Shown piece by piece: positions 59,873 through 64,000 of a stretch of 64,000 bases of DNA. Source of the stretch: Planctomycetota bacterium (GTDB taxonomy: Bacteria > Planctomycetota > GCA-002687715); NCBI GenBank assembly GCA_002683135.1, contig NYSS01000033.1:19772-83771 (forward strand). Reading direction: 5' to 3'. The translations under genes were made by a program, and so were the position numbers. Within the stretch, counting starts at the first letter, position 1; every line of letters starts with the position of its first letter. Below the pieces are notes generated by a model. The model searched no databases. It was not told the origin of the DNA and worked only from the letters and a program-made list of their open reading frames with translations.

Positions 59873-62752
59873 TCAAACCAGCTTGAGGACACCGCCCGGT
59901 CGATCCGGTGCCGTGAAGCCCCGAACCCACTCGACGATGCCTCGGCTGCCGTCCCGGTCGGAGTGTTGGACGGCCAGGTCGCACGCGCAGGTCAGCCCGG
60001 CGTCCAGCCCGGGGGCGCCGAGGAGCGCGGCCGGGACATCGAATCGGTAGATGGTCTGGATCGCGTCGGTCTTGACGTCGGCGCTGATCCGTCCGTGCGG
60101 TGCCCAGTAGAGGTCCTCTCGGACCCAGCTCTTGCCGTCCGGTCCGATGCGGACCTGGACCGTCCCGTCGGGTACCTCGAGCACCAACCGAACCCCATCC
60201 TCCTGGCCGTTTTCGTTGCACGCACGGTCGGCGTCCGCGACGACGCAGCGGATCTGCAGGACCTCGGGCGTCCACCGGGCCTGGACCGTGGCGCTGACGT
60301 CCCGGGTCGTCCACCAGGATGACTGGACCACGTGGTCGCCGCCGGCGAGGTGGGCGCCCCCCCCATCGGGCCACGGCGCGTCCCGGTCGTCGGCCTCGTG
60401 GGCGACGAGCGCCGGTCGCCTGTCGGCCGTCGGCAGCGGCGGATGGGACAGCTCGATGCGAACCGGCAAGGCGTCGACGGGGACGATCATGCGGACGCTA
60501 CACACCTCGGTGTCCCAGGCCCATCCATCGGCGTCATGGCGGGTGCCCGGGGCGCTGCGTGCTTCTACCGGGTTGTCATTGCAGATGACCTGGTCCGGGG
60601 GGCCGGGCAAGCCGTGGAGTTCGAGGTCGAGCGCCCGCACTGCCCCCGGGTGTTGGCCCGCCGGCTCGTCCACCGTGACGATCTGATGTAGGGGCTCGCT
60701 GCGCAGGTGGACGCCGATGTCGCGCCTCGGTCCGTCGCCATCGGCGGGGCCGTCGTTGTCGTCTTCGACCAGGGTGAAGGTGCCGTGACCACCGGCGAAG
60801 ATCTTGACCCGCAGGACGTCCGATTGGGTGTCGTCGCTGTTCCGCCCCGGCTCCTGCCACGGAACGATGGCGCCGCCCCTCGCCAGCACCGGCACCCGGT
60901 CCATGGGGGCGTCGAGGGTCACCTCGCAGCCATCGACGCGCAGCGGTCGCCCTTCGGGGAACGTGTGCCACCGTCCGGGTGGCAACGACAGGTTGAGGCG
61001 CGTCACCCCGGGCTCCAGGACCGGCGCGACCAGGAGTCCTGAACCCAGCATCCAGCAGTCCTCACGATCCGCGAGATCGGGGACGTCGGGCCATTCCATC
61101 CACAGGGGGCGAACCATGGGGGTGCCGTGACGCGCGGCGTCGTGCAGCATCGCGTACATGTAGGCCAACAGCCGGTACCGCGTGCGGATGGCCGCCCGCG
61201 CACAGGACGTCCAGGGTTCGCCGAAGCTCCACGGCTCCTGGTCGGGCGTCCCGAGGCAGGTGTGCACGCGCATCAGTCCGAGGTGCGCGGCGGCTTGAAG
61301 CCAGCGGACGAACAACTCCGGCGACGGTGAGCCACCGAAGCCACCGATGTCCGGTCCGTACATGGGGAAGCCCGACGCCGACATGTTCAACGCCATCGGG
61401 ATCGAGTGCTTGAGGTCATCCCAGGAAGAGAAGTTGTCGCCGCTCCACGCCGCCGCGTATCGCTGGGTGCCCGCGTAGGCGGCGCGTGTCAAGACGAAGG
61501 GGCGCTTGTCCGGGCGCATGCGGGCGACGCCGTCCCGCGTCGCGCGGACCATCTCGTGGCCGTATGCGTTGTGGACCTCGGCGTGGGAGATCGGGCCGTC
61601 CTCCGTCTGGTGTACGGCGTCATCGGGGAAGGTCCCACCGGGGCCGTCGAACACGGACGGTTCGTTCATGTCGTTCCAGTAGCCGTCGACGCCGTCCGCG
61701 ACGAGCGGCCCATAGAGCTCGCCCCACCAGTCCCGCGCGGCGGGGGAGAAGAAGTCCGGATACGCGCACTGGCCCGGCCAGCATGTCCCGTGGCCCTCGC
61801 TGCCGTCGGGCAGCTTCACGAAGGCGTCGGCCTTCTTGCCCTCGGCGTATGCGTGGTAGGTCTCCTCTACCTTGAGACCCGGGTCGATCATCGCGACGAC
61901 CTTGAACCCGTCATCGTGGAGCGAGTCGGTGAGAGCCTTCGGGTCGGGGAATCCGTCCGGGTCCCACGTAAAGCACCGGTAGCCGTGCATGTAGTGGATG
62001 TCGAGCCACAGGCCGTCACACGGGATGTCGTGCGTCCGGAAGGCACGCGCGATTTCCTGTACGCGCTCGGCCGGATGATAGCTGTAGCGACACTGGTGGA
62101 ACCCGAGGGCCCACCGCGGCGGCAGCGCAGGTCGCCCCGTGAGCGCGGTGTAGCGACGCACGACGTCCAGGGGGTCCGGGCCAGGCACGAGGTACACGTC
62201 CAGGCGTCCCGTCTCGGTTCGCACGCGCAGCCGGTCGGGATCCCACGCTCCGCAGTCGACCGTGACGCGACCGGGATTGTCAACGAGCACTCCGTACGCG
62301 CGCCCGTCGCGGACGCCGATCCAGAATGGGATCGACTTGTAGATGGGGTCGGTGAGGCGGTCGTACATGAAGCTGTCGGTGTTCCAGAACCGGAACACAC
62401 GGCCGCGATGGTCGAGCTTGCCGGCCTTCTCGCCGAATCCGAAGGTCCGCTCACCATGCGGATAGACGAACGCGACGTCACGCCGCTGTCCGGAGCTCAC
62501 GAGTTCGGATGACGGCAACTCCGCGATGGTGGCGCCGCCTTCGTCCATGACGACGACCATGTCGCCGTCGATGCGGGCGGGAGGCGCTCGGTCGACCGGC
62601 CGACGATCGATGACCGCGTGACTCCTGTCCGACGGCTGCTCTTCACCGACCAGGTATTGCAGCCGGACGACGCCGTCCGCCAGCGGGGTCACGCGCAGTC
62701 GCGCGTCCGGGCCGCTCCCCAGCTCGGTCCAGGTCTGCCCGTCAGCGCTCAC
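59873..62752 (-). CDS. Glycoside hydrolase family 31 (alpha-glucosidase type) with C-terminal extension
   Basis: A 959-residue retaining alpha-glycosidase. An N-terminal beta domain is followed by the TIM barrel with the nucleophile in YWNDMNEPS (Asp361) and the acid/base Asp in WSGDNFSSWDDL. The PALPPRWALGFHQCRYSYH stretch is also GH31-typical. After the usual beta-sandwich C-domain (up to about 720) there is an extra about 230 residues including a DOMON/CBM9-like domain (TRDVSATVQARWTPEVLQI to WVREDLYWAPHGRI). No signal peptide is seen. GTG 62752 is the start, overlapping the rhomboid stop (GTGA). It likely acts on alpha-glucosides or related sugars. Confidence 0.92.
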   Translation of the reverse strand: MSADGQTWTELGSGPDARLRVTPLADGVVRLQYLVGEEQPSDRSHAVIDRRPVDRAPPARIDGDMVVVMDEGGATIAELPSSELVSSGQRRDVAFVYPHGERTFGFGEKAGKLDHRGRVFRFWNTDSFMYDRLTDPIYKSIPFWIGVRDGRAYGVLVDNPGRVTVDCGAWDPDRLRVRTETGRLDVYLVPGPDPLDVVRRYTALTGRPALPPRWALGFHQCRYSYHPAERVQEIARAFRTHDIPCDGLWLDIHYMHGYRCFTWDPDGFPDPKALTDSLHDDGFKVVAMIDPGLKVEETYHAYAEGKKADAFVKLPDGSEGHGTCWPGQCAYPDFFSPAARDWWGELYGPLVADGVDGYWNDMNEPSVFDGPGGTFPDDAVHQTEDGPISHAEVHNAYGHEMVRATRDGVARMRPDKRPFVLTRAAYAGTQRYAAAWSGDNFSSWDDLKHSIPMALNMSASGFPMYGPDIGGFGGSPSPELFVRWLQAAAHLGLMRVHTCLGTPDQEPWSFGEPWTSCARAAIRTRYRLLAYMYAMLHDAARHGTPMVRPLWMEWPDVPDLADREDCWMLGSGLLVAPVLEPGVTRLNLSLPPGRWHTFPEGRPLRVDGCEVTLDAPMDRVPVLARGGAIVPWQEPGRNSDDTQSDVLRVKIFAGGHGTFTLVEDDNDGPADGDGPRRDIGVHLRSEPLHQIVTVDEPAGQHPGAVRALDLELHGLPGPPDQVICNDNPVEARSAPGTRHDADGWAWDTEVCSVRMIVPVDALPVRIELSHPPLPTADRRPALVAHEADDRDAPWPDGGGAHLAGGDHVVQSSWWTTRDVSATVQARWTPEVLQIRCVVADADRACNENGQEDGVRLVLEVPDGTVQVRIGPDGKSWVREDLYWAPHGRISADVKTDAIQTIYRFDVPAALLGAPGLDAGLTCACDLAVQHSDRDGSRGIVEWVRGFTAPDRPGGVLKLV

Positions 62753-63807
62753 TTGTTTGAGACTCGGATGAACCAGTCCGGGGCGCGTTCGGCGAACACC
62801 TCAACGACCTCGATCGCGGTGAGCCGAAGTGCCTGGACGCTGAGGAGGTCGTCGACATCGACGATCGAGAGCAGCTGGCTTGCCCGATCGCGGAGGTCCG
62901 CGATCTTGGGGTCGGAGACCTCTATCCCGTCGACGGATCTGCGCGCGATCTTGGCCGCTCCGGCCCGTCCTCGCTCGAGGCCGTCCAAGGCCGACTCGAG
63001 CTCGTCGTTCAAGCGAGCGAGCGCCGTCACGGTTTCGTGACGCCCTGTCGCCCCGATGCCGCTGATGAGGAGCGCGGCTACGGCGGCCGCAGCCAGGCCC
63101 CCTGTGGCCGCGCGCACGACGCGGGCCTCGGTGTCTTGTCGGATGTCGTCGAAGTAGCCTTCCTTCAAGACCCGTGCGAGCAGATAGCCGACGACGAATC
63201 CTCCGATGTGGGCGGCGTTGTTCACCTGTGGCACGAGGAGCCCGAACACCAGGATCATGACGCTCCACTGCAAGAGCTGGCGGGCGACATACTGGTTGGC
63301 TGCGTCGGGACGAGATCGCGTGTTCGCCAGCAGCAGGCCGAGGAGCCCGCAGATGGCGCCGCTGGCGCCGGCGCCCCACGAAGGGTCGTTCCTCAGTTGA
63401 CTCCAGATCGCGGACGTCGCGCTGCCGGCCAGCCCGGTGACGAGGAAGACCAGCAGCAAGCGCGTCGGGCCGTAGATCCGGTCTGCAAGGCGTCCGAGGT
63501 TGTAGAGCGCCATCCCGTTCAGGAGCAGGTGGGCGATGCTCAGGTGTAGGAACATGGATGTGAACTGGCGCCACCACTCGCTTGGGATGAAGAAGGAACG
63601 CCACCCGGAGGCGCCGGCGGCCCAGGACGCGTTACGGTCAATCGCGCCGATGGTGAGGAGGTTGCCGCCCTCAAAGTTGACGCCGCCGCTGAGCACCACC
63701 TCGCCGACGAACGCCAACCCGATCGCCCAGATGAGCAGGTGAAGGCTGCTGAAGAGGAACGTGCGTCCTCTGATCGTCACGTATCGACCGTACTCGGGCG
63801 CTTCCAT
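62749..63807 (-). CDS. Rhomboid-family intramembrane serine protease
   Basis: A 352-residue membrane protein with about six transmembrane helices. The catalytic Ser149 lies in GAGASGAICG and His200 in AAHIGGFVVG. The HLSIAHLLLNGMALYNLG helix with its Asn is also conserved. A C-terminal cytosolic or periplasmic helical tail (about 230-352) is extra. Rhomboids cleave membrane proteins within the bilayer. It is the first gene of a pair with GH31 and is divergent from a WalJ-like gene. ATGTT-ag-AACAT lies between them. Confidence 0.93.
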   Translation of the reverse strand: MEAPEYGRYVTIRGRTFLFSSLHLLIWAIGLAFVGEVVLSGGVNFEGGNLLTIGAIDRNASWAAGASGWRSFFIPSEWWRQFTSMFLHLSIAHLLLNGMALYNLGRLADRIYGPTRLLLVFLVTGLAGSATSAIWSQLRNDPSWGAGASGAICGLLGLLLANTRSRPDAANQYVARQLLQWSVMILVFGLLVPQVNNAAHIGGFVVGYLLARVLKEGYFDDIRQDTEARVVRAATGGLAAAAVAALLISGIGATGRHETVTALARLNDELESALDGLERGRAGAAKIARRSVDGIEVSDPKIADLRDRASQLLSIVDVDDLLSVQALRLTAIEVVEVFAERAPDWFIRVSNK

Positions 63808-63833
63808 GGGGGCGTCATGTTAGAACATCTCCC

Positions 63834-64000
63834 GTGGTTGGGGATGGCAGTCTGCACTTCAGCGTCCTGGGCAGCGGCAGCCGCGGCAACTCGGTGCTCG
63901 TGACGGGCGGCGGGACGACGGTTCTCGTCGATGCTGGGCTGAGCTTGAAGGAGACGCGTACGCGGATGGCGTCGCTTGGGCTCGATGTCGAGTCCGTCGA
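63834..64000 (+). CDS. WalJ/YycJ-like metallo-beta-lactamase-fold hydrolase (5' part only)
   Basis: The first 55 residues are visible: VLGSGSRGNSVLV, then TTVLVDAGLSLKETRTRMASLG. These match the start of the YycJ/WalJ MBL-fold family, whose metal motif would lie past the window edge. The start is GTG 63834 by frame; the nearby ATGs at 63817 and 63844 are in another frame. WalJ homologues are linked to DNA and cell-wall homeostasis; the role here is unknown. Confidence 0.82.
   Translation, partial: MVGDGSLHFSVLGSGSRGNSVLVTGGGTTVLVDAGLSLKETRTRMASLGLDVESV

Overview
The window is GC-rich bacterial chromosome with dense genes on both strands, many short overlaps between neighbours, and no phage, IS element, CRISPR array, rRNA or tRNA that I can see. 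The gene content suggests Planctomycetota or a close PVC-group relative. Pointers are a ThuA/DUF1080/cytochrome c/PVC-propeller fusion beside a Tat-exported Gfo/Idh/MocA oxidoreductase, an ECF sigma factor paired with a kinase-like protein, and many large secreted proteins of unknown function. This assignment is inference from gene families only.

Layout. 1-5.6 kb (minus): sugar-catabolism type pair, a partial giant fusion protein and an oxidoreductase. 5.6-13.2 kb: membrane SpoIIE phosphatase, alpha/beta hydrolase, ribosomal protein bS21, Ser/Thr kinase, a large membrane sulfatase-fold protein and a small conserved protein. 13.2-19.4 kb: MurC-like ligase (minus), KDPG aldolase, a DinB-PH fusion and a YdbT-like triple-PH membrane protein (plus), ribosomal protein S1 (minus). 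19.5-25.5 kb: SerC, a Met-rich secreted protein, a DPP IV-type peptidase, OsmC and a Gly/Tyr-rich secreted peptide. 25.8-36.1 kb: secreted proteins, a membrane protein, a beta-lactamase-fold protein lacking its catalytic motif, an HTH protein, IcmF-type fused acyl-CoA mutase, a secreted protein with GxDGxxGTxDD repeats and a small unknown. 36.4-41.3 kb: DsbD with an in-frame UGA, ECF sigma factor and pseudokinase. 41.3-47.8 kb: Zn-ribbon membrane protein and Mrp ATPase, a metallo-beta-lactamase-fold protein with lost ligands, an FHA-GAF-SpoIIE phosphatase, a PLP desulfhydrase/deaminase, MoaD, MoaE and a Zn-ribbon coiled-coil protein. 48-50.8 kb: secreted protein, divergent sigma-like protein and a ZAS-motif/TPR protein. 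51-54.7 kb (minus): YhaN-like ATPase with a degenerate SbcD/YhaO-like partner. 55-64 kb: PilT, PilZ, two sodium-coupled amino-acid transporters, GH31 glucosidase, rhomboid protease and the start of a WalJ/YycJ-like hydrolase.

Most striking feature: the DsbD reading frame (36438-39098) is interrupted by one TGA exactly where the first cysteine of the C-terminal thioredoxin CxNC motif should be. The same frame continues after it through the rest of the thioredoxin domain. A stable hairpin starts 9 nt after the TGA, with its apical loop about 22 nt away, matching bacterial SECIS geometry. I read this as a selenoprotein DsbD (Sec784-P-N-Cys787).

Other themes. Several proteins keep a fold but lose catalytic residues: the kinase behind the sigma factor, the SbcD/YhaO partner, the MBL protein, the beta-lactamase-like protein, and an Mrp without its CxxC. 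Several genes have a -10-like hexamer 6-9 nt before the start codon and no Shine-Dalgarno, which suggests leaderless transcripts. The first gene is missing from the ORF track because it runs off the left edge; it was reconstructed by reading the minus strand from the start at 4261.
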